A stretch of 64,000 nt of DNA, from the NCBI GenBank assembly GCA_964472195.1, contig CAYYJH010000002.1, positions 8,018-72,017 of the forward strand. The letters are read 5' to 3'. The position numbers were made by a program, and so were the translations under genes. Of this stretch, positions 9,739 through 18,016 are shown piece after piece. Positions within the stretch are counted from its first letter, which is position 1, and each line of letters begins with the position of its first letter. This DNA comes from BS750m-G4 sp964472195 (GTDB lineage: Bacteria; Bacteroidota; Ignavibacteria; Tepidaquicellales; Tepidaquicellaceae). The notes under the pieces are model-generated. The model saw only the letters and a list, made by a program, of their open reading frames with translations. It did not search any database and was not told where the DNA came from.

Positions 9739-11273
9739 TATTTAAGTTTATAAATTGTGTTTATAGAATTGTTCATAACTTTTATAGAGTGCCATTTATA
9801 TTTCGAATACTCTTCATAATCCTGCGGATGCCATCTATAGTTCGTTATAAAATATTTTGCATCCTTAAAATCTACATAATTAATTCTTTTATTTTCTTCC
9901 TCTGTTAAAATCATACTGTTTGCATAACCAGGATAATTATCAACAACTATATTTATCGTATCAGATTTATCAACATTAAGTATGTATTCAAGAGACTGTT
10001 TGTAAGAAACTCCCCAGTAATCCATCTCAAAATTTTTTCTCAAATGTTCTGGAGTACTATGGTCCACTAATCTGTTGAAATAGATATTCTGAAAAGGAAA
10101 GTTATACACCATAAAATATAATACTAAAGAAAAAGCTAAAACAAAGACACTTATTGCTAAAAACTTTATTTTTGTTTTAGACAGATAATTTAAACCATAA
10201 ATCACTAATAAAACGAAAGAGGGGTAAATGAAATACAATTGCCTCCAACCATCATAAATTACTGATTTTAAAATAATAACTAATGCTATTGGAGTTATTA
10301 AACAGACTAAATATAATATAATGTTACGTTCTTTTATATTGGATAAAAAATGAGACGGATTCTTTGAAAATTTTACTAATAACAATACAATCCCAAATAA
10401 ACCTGTTAACAAATAAACTATAGGAGTTGTTATTCCAAACCATACAATACCATAATACCAATAAAGGTTTCCTACATTAACTAACTCTCCATTGAATAAC
10501 ACGTAACCTTTCCAACGAAAAACAGCCATGTTCTTAAAAGCAAAAGCAAAATTTCCAAATGGATTATTCCATAAAAAAGGCCAGCTTATGATGATAGTTG
10601 CTAAAGTAACAGTAAATACGAGTAGTATTAAATAAATGTTTTGCTGTTGCAATTTTTTGTTTCCCCTGCATAAAAAATAATCAATAATTAAGAAAAACAG
10701 AACACAGCAAAATAAAAGTACACCTGCGATTCTAATATTGATTAGCAGCCCCAAACCAATTCCCGCAAGTATAAAACGGAAATTATTTTTCTTATCAAAA
10801 GCGATGGCAATAAGATAAAAGCATACAAGAAACATGGACATAAATGGAATATCTTTAGTATTGAAAAAGGAGTGTGCATAAAGGCGAGGATTCAAAACGA
10901 TTAACAAAAAACCTATTGAGGCAAGTAGTTTGTTTTTGTATATAAAATCAACTAATAGAAAACAAAAAAACGCACTTGCTAAGAAAAAGAAATGTGTTAT
11001 CAAGTGTCTTGATAAAAACACATCTCTGCTGTTCTCTAAATTCAATACTTTTTCTATCATAATTAAGGGCAATTCAAAAGCCACGCCATAATCTTTATCT
11101 TGGAAACTGAAAAGAGACTTATCTCCTTTAAACAAATAATTATAATTTAATTCACCAAGTCTGTGCTGTTGTAGTTCATCCCAGGAAATACCATATTCAT
11201 CATAGGTAAATAAAGCAACGATACTTGCAGTTACTATCAGTACAATACCGATATAATTTTTAAATATTCTCAT
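9738..11273 (-). CDS. Membrane glycosyltransferase of the GT39/ArnT-like GT-C type
   Basis: A 511-residue polytopic protein with about 11-12 hydrophobic helices. The first loop carries YGISWDELQQHRLGE, matching the acidic catalytic loop of GT-C enzymes such as protein mannosyltransferases and ArnT. A second loop has an ARNPR-like NPRLYAHSFFNTKDIPF (~128-144). Such enzymes move a sugar from polyprenyl phosphate to an extracytoplasmic acceptor. The C-terminal ~90 residues are a soluble periplasmic tail. It is translationally coupled to the downstream GT2 gene, which plausibly makes its lipid-linked donor. The 5' side faces a ~600 bp intergenic region. Confidence 0.78.
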   Translation of the reverse strand: MRIFKNYIGIVLIVTASIVALFTYDEYGISWDELQQHRLGELNYNYLFKGDKSLFSFQDKDYGVAFELPLIMIEKVLNLENSRDVFLSRHLITHFFFLASAFFCFLLVDFIYKNKLLASIGFLLIVLNPRLYAHSFFNTKDIPFMSMFLVCFYLIAIAFDKKNNFRFILAGIGLGLLINIRIAGVLLFCCVLFFLIIDYFLCRGNKKLQQQNIYLILLVFTVTLATIIISWPFLWNNPFGNFAFAFKNMAVFRWKGYVLFNGELVNVGNLYWYYGIVWFGITTPIVYLLTGLFGIVLLLVKFSKNPSHFLSNIKERNIILYLVCLITPIALVIILKSVIYDGWRQLYFIYPSFVLLVIYGLNYLSKTKIKFLAISVFVLAFSLVLYFMVYNFPFQNIYFNRLVDHSTPEHLRKNFEMDYWGVSYKQSLEYILNVDKSDTINIVVDNYPGYANSMILTEEENKRINYVDFKDAKYFITNYRWHPQDYEEYSKYKWHSIKVMNNSINTIYKLK

Positions 11274-11934
11274 ACATGTTTATTTTAACACACATTCTTC
11301 TGGATAAATTTGAACAGTATTTAAGTTTAATATTTATTTCTCTTGCTAAACAATCTCTATCATTGCAGGATAATAATCTGTTGATTATTATTTACAAATA
11401 TAAAATTAAAAACTTGTTAAAAACATTGATTTCGGAATGAAATAATTATCATTATAAATTGGTGTTCAAGTATCAAGTATAAAGATGAAGATAAAAAATA
11501 TTCTATTAAGATTATCTCTGAATAATAAATTACAGTGTACCCAAAAAGAAGGTTTATATGTCCCTAAAAGATTTAACTGCTATTAGTGCAATCAAATTAC
11601 AATGAGATTATTTTAAAGACAGAACACTTTTCAGCTGGTTGAAAAATTATAAGTCAATTATAAAATTAGTATCAGCGTTTATATCTTTGATATAAAGTAA
11701 GAACAGCATTACACTGGTAACAGCCTTTATTGAATATCACACTTTTTCTACATACTATTAAATATGAGTTTACATCTCTCCTCAAAAAGAGTTCACAGTA
11801 GTCACTAGTTTACGTGAAGCATATAAATCGTGCTTCTTTCAAAATTGATATATTAATAAATATGTTATATTGTTATATTGTTTGAACTGATTCATTCTGA
11901 TAAATCGGAGTTATTATTAAGTGAATGCAAAAGA
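11274..11934. other. Long intergenic region between divergent genes, with ORF remnant and palindrome
   Basis: AT-rich region between the GT39-like gene (-) and the BTAD regulator (+). Two things stand out. A frame from ATG 11558, preceded by AGAAGG, reads 15 codons to TGA 11603 and then stays open in the same frame to TAA 11693. It looks like a short gene broken by one stop. A perfect dyad TTATATC-TTT-GATATAA at 11679-11695 contains TAtcTTTG, a match to the Bacteroidota -7 promoter element. I found no convincing -33 partner. Confidence 0.4.
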
Positions 11935-14900
11935 ATGTCCGAGCTTATAATACAAACGAGACTATCACCCCAAAAGCTTGTTCCTAATAACATACGACGG
12001 AGCAGGTTACTAAAATTGCTGGATGCTAATATTGACAAAAATTTAATCATAGTTTGCACTCCAGCTGGTTATGGTAAGACTACTCTATTAACAGATTATC
12101 TTTCATCAACAAATTTACAATATGCCTGGTTAACAATTCCCCAGGATGGAATAAACAATCTGTATTCACTTATTAACTATCTCGTACATTCATTAATTAA
12201 GATCAATGACAGGTTTGGGAAAAAAACACTTGAGGTCTTAGATATATTCCGGAAAGATATAAAACCGCAGAAAGATGAAAGCGAAATCATTGAAATCATT
12301 GTTGGTACATTCATAAACGAATTTTGCAATCTCTTTAAAAAAGACATAATATTAATTATAGATGACCTTCATTTTATTGAAGTCGAAGATTCGAAAAGTT
12401 GGTTAAATATTTTATTAAATGTCTTGATTAATAATATTCCGGAGAATTTACATTTAATAATCTCAACACGGCAGCTCCCGGATATAAATATTTCAAAATT
12501 CCAGTCAAAGAGAAACCTTTTATTGATTGGTACAAAGGATTTAAGCTTCAGTTATAAAGAAATAGAACTCTTGTTAAAAAAAAATTATTCTTTTAATATT
12601 TCAGAAGATAATATTGTACTATTAGAGGATGAAGTGAAAGGCTGGATTACGGGAATCCATTTAATCCTGCAGGCTTACGGCAGTGATTTCAGTCAATTGA
12701 AACCATTGGAAATTCGATATACAATACATCTTCCTGATAACATTTTTAAATATTTTGCAAACGAAATATTCGCCAAACTAAACGAAAATACTCAGGACTT
12801 TTTATTGCATACCTCATTACTGGAGATTTTTGAACCCGAAAGTTGTAATAAACTCTTAAAAATTAATAAAAGCAAAGGAATCATAAAAGAATTAATCCAA
12901 AAAAACTTATTCATACAGGAAACTGAAGTCGATACCAGGTCAAAAGATAAGAGTAAATTCTTAAAATATTATAACTACCATTCGTTATTCAGGCAATATT
13001 TGCAATCTAAATTTAGTGATTTAAAATCCGAAAAATATAAAAGTGATTTTTTAAAAAGGGTATCTAAACATTATCTTGAAATGGATGATTATGTCTCTGC
13101 AGTTGATTGTTCCATTCTTGCTAAAGATAATAATAAAGCCATCTCATTAATAATCAAAAACTCAGATGCTTTTATAAAAGAATTCAAATTTGAAAATCTT
13201 AGAAAATGGCTTTATTCAATGCCAGTAGAAATCCTTAACAACAATCCACATCTGTTATTCTACATGAGCTTGATCAACCAATATTTTTACTACGATATTG
13301 AAAAATCCTTAGAATACCTTGATAAAGCGTTTTACAAAATCAGGAATCAAAAAAATAAAAGTCTACTGTATAACTGTCTTATACAAAAGGCAAAACTATT
13401 AGAGAACTATGGAAAATATGAAGAAGCTGAAAAAACTCTTAACAAACTTCTTAAAATAAAAATAACACAAAAAAATAAAGCGTACATATTTTTCCAATTG
13501 GGGGAAATCAAATTCCGTAATAATAAATTAGAAGATTCAATTTGTTTTCTCAGTCGATCACTTGAGTTGTGTCAAAAAAATAAATTAGTTGAAATGAAAT
13601 CAGAGGTTCTCGTTTTTTTCGGAGAGGTATATTTATGCAAGGGGGATTTCACAAAATCTTTATACTATTTGGAGCAAGTTAAGGATCAATTTTCTAAGAT
13701 TGGTACAAAACATTATTTGTATACATGTATGACAAGGGTTTATTGTCATCTGGGAGATTTTGAAAAAGCAAAGGAAACGCATAACAAAGCAAAAGAGCTT
13801 GTAGTCTTTTGCCCCTTTCTTCTTTACAAGATAAGAAATTTATTTACCGAATCCGAATTGAGGTTTTACTGTGGTGATTATGAGGAAACAATAAAAATAT
13901 TAGATGAATTTTATTTACTAACTACAAAGAGTGGCTTTAAAGGCTATAACTACATCATTTTTAAGTATAAGGGTTATGCATTTTATTATCTAAAAGAATT
14001 CGATAAGGCAAAACAAAACTTCAAATTATCTTTAAATTATATTGGAGAAAGAGATACAGAAAAAGAGAAGAAACTTGAATTTGAGATTGCAAATTCAATT
14101 TTAATGAAAAAAATCAGCTTGAATGATTCTATAGAAACATCATTTTTAAAGGCATATAAATATTATGAGAATAAGAATGATAAATTTGAAATAGCTCGAA
14201 TTAGTTTTCAACTTGCAGATTATTATTTTAAAAAAAATAATCTTACTAAATGCCTAAGATATTTAAAAGAATCCTTGGTTATTTGTTCTGAAAAAGATTA
14301 CATCGCACTATTACAGGAGGATATCTTTAGTACAAGATACTTGTTCGACCTGGCAATTTTGAATCCGGATTTTAAAAGCGAAAGGAATTTCGTAAAACTA
14401 CTGTTTCAAAATGTATTTAACAGACTTGATTTAGAATGGTTATCCGATGAATCAAAAGAAAGGCTGTCAATCCAGATTGATTGCTTGTATGATATCAATA
14501 TGAAAACATTCGGTGGGCTGGAGTTTTTCATAAGAGGTGAAAAATTACAAGCAGAAAAAAGACTAAGGCATAAAAGTAAACTAATTCTTGCCTATTTATT
14601 GCTTTATCCAAATGTCAGACTTACTAAAGATAAAATCATAGATTTGTTTTTCACAGACATTCCTCTGGAAACAGTGGAAGATGCATTTCATAAGATTATT
14701 TCTGATCTAAGAAAAGCCACCAGGTTAGAGCAGTTCGATTTAATCCTGTACGAAAATAAAATCCTACATCTGCATGATAATGGTTATTATAAATCTGATG
14801 TAAAAGAATTTAGCAGATTTTACAGCTTAGTATTCTCTTCAGATATTAAAATAGAAGAAAAGATAGAACATGCGAAAAAAGCAATAGATCTATATCGAGG

Positions 14901-15228
14901 CGAATTATTGGAAGGATTCTATGAGTCCTGGTGCGAAGATATCAGGCAGGAATATTCATCTAAATCTATCTCAGTTTGTGAAGAGCTTCTTTCCTTACTT
15001 TTTAAGAGGAAAGATTATGATGATGTAATTGTATATTCCGGCAAACTCCTGAACTTTGACAGAACAAACGAGAACGCATTTCTTTATTTAATTGAATCTC
15101 ATGTAAAACAAGACAACATCAAAAGAGCTAAGGAAGTGTACTCAAATATGTTAAATACATACAAAAGAGAGATCGGAGAAAAACCCCCTGAAGATATTAT
15201 TAATAAGATCAAAAATCTTATCCCATAA
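11935..15228 (+). CDS. MalT-like NTPase / TPR / BTAD transcriptional regulator
   Basis: A giant regulator of about 1097 residues. The N terminus resembles MalT/LuxR-family STAND ATPases: QTRLSPQKLVPNNIRRSRLL, then Walker A CTPAGYGKTTLL (near residue 45) and Walker B ILIIDDLHF. The centre (about 380-800) is a long array of TPR-like helical repeats. The C terminus has an OmpR-type winged helix (about 845-920) followed by a bacterial transcriptional activation domain (BTAD, to the end), as in SARP regulators. Such proteins sense a ligand or partner through the STAND/TPR part. The frame is open from TTG 11878, but ATG 11935 fits the MalT-type N terminus better. Candidate target repeats lie just downstream at 15309-15330. 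Confidence 0.85.
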   Translation: MSELIIQTRLSPQKLVPNNIRRSRLLKLLDANIDKNLIIVCTPAGYGKTTLLTDYLSSTNLQYAWLTIPQDGINNLYSLINYLVHSLIKINDRFGKKTLEVLDIFRKDIKPQKDESEIIEIIVGTFINEFCNLFKKDIILIIDDLHFIEVEDSKSWLNILLNVLINNIPENLHLIISTRQLPDINISKFQSKRNLLLIGTKDLSFSYKEIELLLKKNYSFNISEDNIVLLEDEVKGWITGIHLILQAYGSDFSQLKPLEIRYTIHLPDNIFKYFANEIFAKLNENTQDFLLHTSLLEIFEPESCNKLLKINKSKGIIKELIQKNLFIQETEVDTRSKDKSKFLKYYNYHSLFRQYLQSKFSDLKSEKYKSDFLKRVSKHYLEMDDYVSAVDCSILAKDNNKAISLIIKNSDAFIKEFKFENLRKWLYSMPVEILNNNPHLLFYMSLINQYFYYDIEKSLEYLDKAFYKIRNQKNKSLLYNCLIQKAKLLENYGKYEEAEKTLNKLLKIKITQKNKAYIFFQLGEIKFRNNKLEDSICFLSRSLELCQKNKLVEMKSEVLVFFGEVYLCKGDFTKSLYYLEQVKDQFSKIGTKHYLYTCMTRVYCHLGDFEKAKETHNKAKELVVFCPFLLYKIRNLFTESELRFYCGDYEETIKILDEFYLLTTKSGFKGYNYIIFKYKGYAFYYLKEFDKAKQNFKLSLNYIGERDTEKEKKLEFEIANSILMKKISLNDSIETSFLKAYKYYENKNDKFEIARISFQLADYYFKKNNLTKCLRYLKESLVICSEKDYIALLQEDIFSTRYLFDLAILNPDFKSERNFVKLLFQNVFNRLDLEWLSDESKERLSIQIDCLYDINMKTFGGLEFFIRGEKLQAEKRLRHKSKLILAYLLLYPNVRLTKDKIIDLFFTDIPLETVEDAFHKIISDLRKATRLEQFDLILYENKILHLHDNGYYKSDVKEFSRFYSLVFSSDIKIEEKIEHAKKAIDLYRGELLEGFYESWCEDIRQEYSSKSISVCEELLSLLFKRKDYDDVIVYSGKLLNFDRTNENAFLYLIESHVKQDNIKRAKEVYSNMLNTYKREIGEKPPEDIINKIKNLIP

Positions 15229-15308
15229 ACATAGCATTTCCACTAGTTTAAAATCCTCTTCCTTTCTATATCATAATAATCACCGGAATTTCCTTCCCTA
15301 AAGGTAGA

Positions 15309-15346
15309 TTCTTGTCAGGTTTCTGTCAGGTTATAATTTATCTTTG
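15309..15346 (+). promoter_or_regulatory. Promoter with two tandem 11-bp repeats and a TAtcTTTG element
   Basis: TTCTTGTCAGG (15309-15319) is followed directly by TTTCTGTCAGG (15320-15330); nine of eleven positions match. Eight bases later comes TATCTTTG (15339-15346), a full match to the Bacteroidota -7 consensus TAnnTTTG. SARP/OmpR-type activators bind direct repeats with an 11-bp period just upstream of the -10, so this is a plausible target of the upstream BTAD regulator. That link is inference. Confidence 0.5.
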
Positions 15347-15371
15347 TAATAAAGAAATAAATTATACCTGA
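15326..15371 (+). repeat. Long inverted repeat in the leader of the FN3 gene
   Basis: TCAGGTTATAATTTAT (15326-15341) pairs with ATAAATTATACCTGA (15357-15371), with a single bulged T, around a 15-base spacer. The arms overlap the promoter repeats and end 8 bp before the ATG at 15380. It could be an operator dyad or a 5'-UTR hairpin. It is not followed by a T tract, so it is not a classical terminator. Confidence 0.5.
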
Positions 15372-15379
15372 ATCTAATC

Positions 15380-15997
15380 ATGGCAAAAATAAAACTTGGA
15401 CACTTAAAAATAGATACTCCAGAAAAAATCAATTTAGCACGGTACATAATTAGTAAAATGACAAAAAATCCCAATTTCAAAGAACCTGTTCCTTATATAT
15501 CAGAGCTCAAAAACAAATCAGATGAATTGGAAATGATATATAAAGATGTTCAGCATAAATATGAGTCTTCTCAAAATACGTATTCTTTACAGGAAAACGT
15601 TGAAAATGAGCTCGATGATTTGCTTACAAGGTTAGCTGCTCATATTGAGAAGGAAAGCAAGGGAAACGCAAAAAAAATAAAATCGACTGGAATGCAGTTA
15701 AGAAGAAATACATCACACGAAGGGCAAATAAATACACCTCTTAGGCTTTTTGCAACTGCGGGTGACTTTGCCGGTGAAATAAATCTTTTGTGGGAGCCTG
15801 CAAGGTCAGCTAACTTCTATAAATTAGAAATAAGTTCTAATTCGAATGATATTTCACCAGTTGTAAAAATTGTATCAAAATCAAATTATAGTGTAAATGG
15901 TTTAAAAAGCGGTTTGAAATACAGTTTTAGAGTTGCTGCAATAAATTCAACTAAACAAGGCTCATGGAGTCACCCTGTATCGAAATATGCACCATGA
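15380..15997 (+). CDS. Fibronectin type III domain protein with helical N terminus
   Basis: A 205-residue protein. Residues 1-105 are mainly charged helix, with a likely coiled coil at ~50-95. Residues ~118-205 form one FN3-like domain, recognisable from INLLWEPARSANFYKLEIS, the conserved LKSGLKYSFRVAAINS and the final WSHPVSKYAP. There is no signal peptide or membrane segment, so it should be cytoplasmic unless exported otherwise. Its function is unknown. It is the first gene downstream of the BTAD regulator and carries the repeat-containing promoter described above, so it may be that regulator's target. Confidence 0.75.
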   Translation: MAKIKLGHLKIDTPEKINLARYIISKMTKNPNFKEPVPYISELKNKSDELEMIYKDVQHKYESSQNTYSLQENVENELDDLLTRLAAHIEKESKGNAKKIKSTGMQLRRNTSHEGQINTPLRLFATAGDFAGEINLLWEPARSANFYKLEISSNSNDISPVVKIVSKSNYSVNGLKSGLKYSFRVAAINSTKQGSWSHPVSKYAP

Positions 15998-16046
15998 TCT
16001 TTAAGGATTTTAATATCATAACAAAAATTTTTAATAATCAAAAATA

Positions 16047-16170
16047 AAAGGAGAAAAGAACATGTCTAAAAAACAAAACACAAGAAGAAAAACAAACATT
16101 CAATACTAAAAACAAATTATTCAAAATTAAAATCTAAAGGAGAAAAGAACATGCCTAAAAAACAAAACAT
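16047..16170 (+). repeat. Tandem duplication (89-bp period) of a leader and start codon
   Basis: The segment AAAGGAGAAAAGAACATG followed by YCTAAAAAACAAAACA occurs twice, with ATGs at 16062 and 16151, exactly 89 bp apart. The flanks upstream of each copy are also similar. The second copy starts the propeller gene and the first starts a 15-codon ORF. Both carry a strong AAGGAG Shine-Dalgarno, unusual among the neighbouring genes. Confidence 0.8.
16062..16109 (+). CDS. 15-residue ORF, duplicated start of the propeller gene
   Basis: ATG 16062 to TAA 16107-16109 encodes a basic 15-residue peptide beginning MSKKQNTRRK. It has the same Shine-Dalgarno and first codons as the propeller gene 89 bp downstream (MPKKQN). 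It could be a translated leader peptide or just the remnant of a partial duplication. Nothing else supports a function. Confidence 0.25.
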   Translation: MSKKQNTRRKTNIQY

Positions 16171-17830
16171 ATGGAAAGCGAAATTAATATTTACATTATT
16201 AATTTCAATAATTTACCTTTTACTTATAAACTCTGGAAATATACATGCACAGGTAATACAGGAATGGGTATCCAGATACAACGGTCCCGGTAATGGATGG
16301 GACGAAATTACTACGATGGCAGTAGATGCAGCCGGTAATATTTATGTAGCAGGCTGGAGTATTGGCAGCGGGACAGGATCCGATTTCGTAACTATTAAGT
16401 ATGATTCTTCCGGTGTTCAGCAATGGGTCCAGAGGTATAACGGACCAGGTAATGCCACAGATATAGCCTGGGCAATGGTAATTGATGACTCGGCTAATGT
16501 ATATGTAACAGGTGAAAGTTCAACCAGTGGGACGACGAATATTGATTATGCTACAATAAAATATAATTCAGCTGGTATATTGCAGTGGGTTCAGAGATAT
16601 GCCGGACCGGCATCTGCCGGTGATTGGGCATATTCAATTGCAGTTGACAGGTTGCATAATGTATATGTAACCGGCGGGAGCATTGCACCTGCCACTTATT
16701 CCGATTATTTAACCATTAAATATAATTCTGCCGGTGTACAGAAGTGGGTTCAAAGATATAATAATATATCAACAAACGGAAATGATATAGCCCGCTCAAT
16801 AGCTGTTGACACTTTAGGATATATATATGTTACAGGAAATAGTGACGGTTGGTATGCTGATTACCTTACAATTAAATACGATACAGCAGGTGCTATTCAA
16901 TGGATAAGACGCTATGACGGTGCATCCGGGATAGGGGCTGATAATGCCCGCTCTGTTGCTTTAGATAATTCGGGAAATATCTATGTTGGCGGATATAGCT
17001 GGGGGAGCGGATCAAACTTCGATTATGCCGTAATAAAATATAACTCCTCAGGCGATTCGCTCTGGGTGCGCAGGTATAACGGTCCTTCAAACAGCGATGA
17101 TAGGTCGTATCAAATTGCCTCCCTAAACTCAGGTGATGTATTTATGACTGGTGGGAGCCTTTCAAGCCCTTCGGGTTTTGACTTTGCTACCGTAAAATAT
17201 GATTCTTCCGGCACGCAGAAGTGGGTACAGAGGTACAACGGCCCGCTTGGCTCAGGAAACGATGATGCCTATTCCATTACTGTTGATAGTTCTGGTAATG
17301 TTTATGTAACAGGCCGCAGTATGGGAACCGGGTCAAATTACGATATTGCTACAGTAAAATATAATTCATCAGGAGTCCAGCAGTGGGTTCAGAGATATAA
17401 CGGACCGGGAAATGGCACCGATTGGGCTAATTCTATTCTGGTTGATGATTCGGGAAATGTTTACGTATCAGGACTAAGCGCCGGGAGCGGAACTTCAAAC
17501 GATTGTGTTACAATTAAATATTCTCAGGTCCTCACCGGCATAACGCTTATATCATCAGAAATACCTAATGACTTTTCTTTATCACAGAACTATCCGAATC
17601 CGTTTAATCCAAGTACAAACATACGGTATTATTTGCCAAAGAAAAGTTTTGTGTCAATGAAAATTTATGATATACTTGGAAGAGAAGTTGCAACACTTGT
17701 AAATGAGAGATTAAATGCAGGGCTTTATGAATATATCTTTGATGGTGCTGGTTTGACAAGCGGAATTTACTTTTACAGGATAAAAGCTGGTGAATTTATT
17801 GAAACCAAAAAGATGTTGATGGTAAAATGA
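16151..17830 (+). CDS. Secreted SBBP-type beta-propeller protein with type IX sorting domain
   Basis: A 559-residue exported protein. A signal peptide (~1-33, hydrophobic then IHAQ) is followed by eight repeats of roughly 50-62 residues, each starting near QWVQRYNGPGN and containing D.SGNVYVTG.S.GSG and YATIKYNS. These are SBBP/beta-propeller repeats. The C-terminal ~85 residues form a type A sorting domain: QNYPNPFNPSTN, then a KIYDILGREVATLVN core and a final GIYFYRIKAGEF..KKMLMVK. Such domains direct proteins through the type IX secretion system to the surface or medium. The ligand is unknown. The gene ends at a good terminator. Confidence 0.92.
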   Translation: MPKKQNIWKAKLIFTLLISIIYLLLINSGNIHAQVIQEWVSRYNGPGNGWDEITTMAVDAAGNIYVAGWSIGSGTGSDFVTIKYDSSGVQQWVQRYNGPGNATDIAWAMVIDDSANVYVTGESSTSGTTNIDYATIKYNSAGILQWVQRYAGPASAGDWAYSIAVDRLHNVYVTGGSIAPATYSDYLTIKYNSAGVQKWVQRYNNISTNGNDIARSIAVDTLGYIYVTGNSDGWYADYLTIKYDTAGAIQWIRRYDGASGIGADNARSVALDNSGNIYVGGYSWGSGSNFDYAVIKYNSSGDSLWVRRYNGPSNSDDRSYQIASLNSGDVFMTGGSLSSPSGFDFATVKYDSSGTQKWVQRYNGPLGSGNDDAYSITVDSSGNVYVTGRSMGTGSNYDIATVKYNSSGVQQWVQRYNGPGNGTDWANSILVDDSGNVYVSGLSAGSGTSNDCVTIKYSQVLTGITLISSEIPNDFSLSQNYPNPFNPSTNIRYYLPKKSFVSMKIYDILGREVATLVNERLNAGLYEYIFDGAGLTSGIYFYRIKAGEFIETKKMLMVK

Positions 17831-17855
17831 ATTATAATTAATAAACACGAAAATG

Positions 17856-17892
17856 AGGGAGTATAGATGTTTTCTATGCTCCCTTGTTTTAT
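17856..17892 (+). terminator. Rho-independent terminator of the propeller gene
   Basis: Stem AGGGAGTATAG (17856-17866) and CTATGCTCCCT (17874-17884), 11 bp with one G-U pair and a 7-base loop, followed by TGTTTTATT. It lies 26 bp after the stop codon. Confidence 0.85.
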
Positions 17893-18016
17893 TATGTACA
17901 TTTTTTTACTTCTCTGAAAATATTAACTTTTATTAAAATAAAACGTAACTTAAAACAAGAATCATCTCTTTTTATTAATCATACTGAGAAAAAATAAAGA
18001 TCCCTGTATAAATATT

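Noticed and set aside
16151..17560. Repeats in the propeller gene as a possible CRISPR or minisatellite
   Set aside because: The periodicity (~50-62 codons) follows protein repeats in one open frame with diverged DNA; there are no short identical direct repeats with unique spacers.
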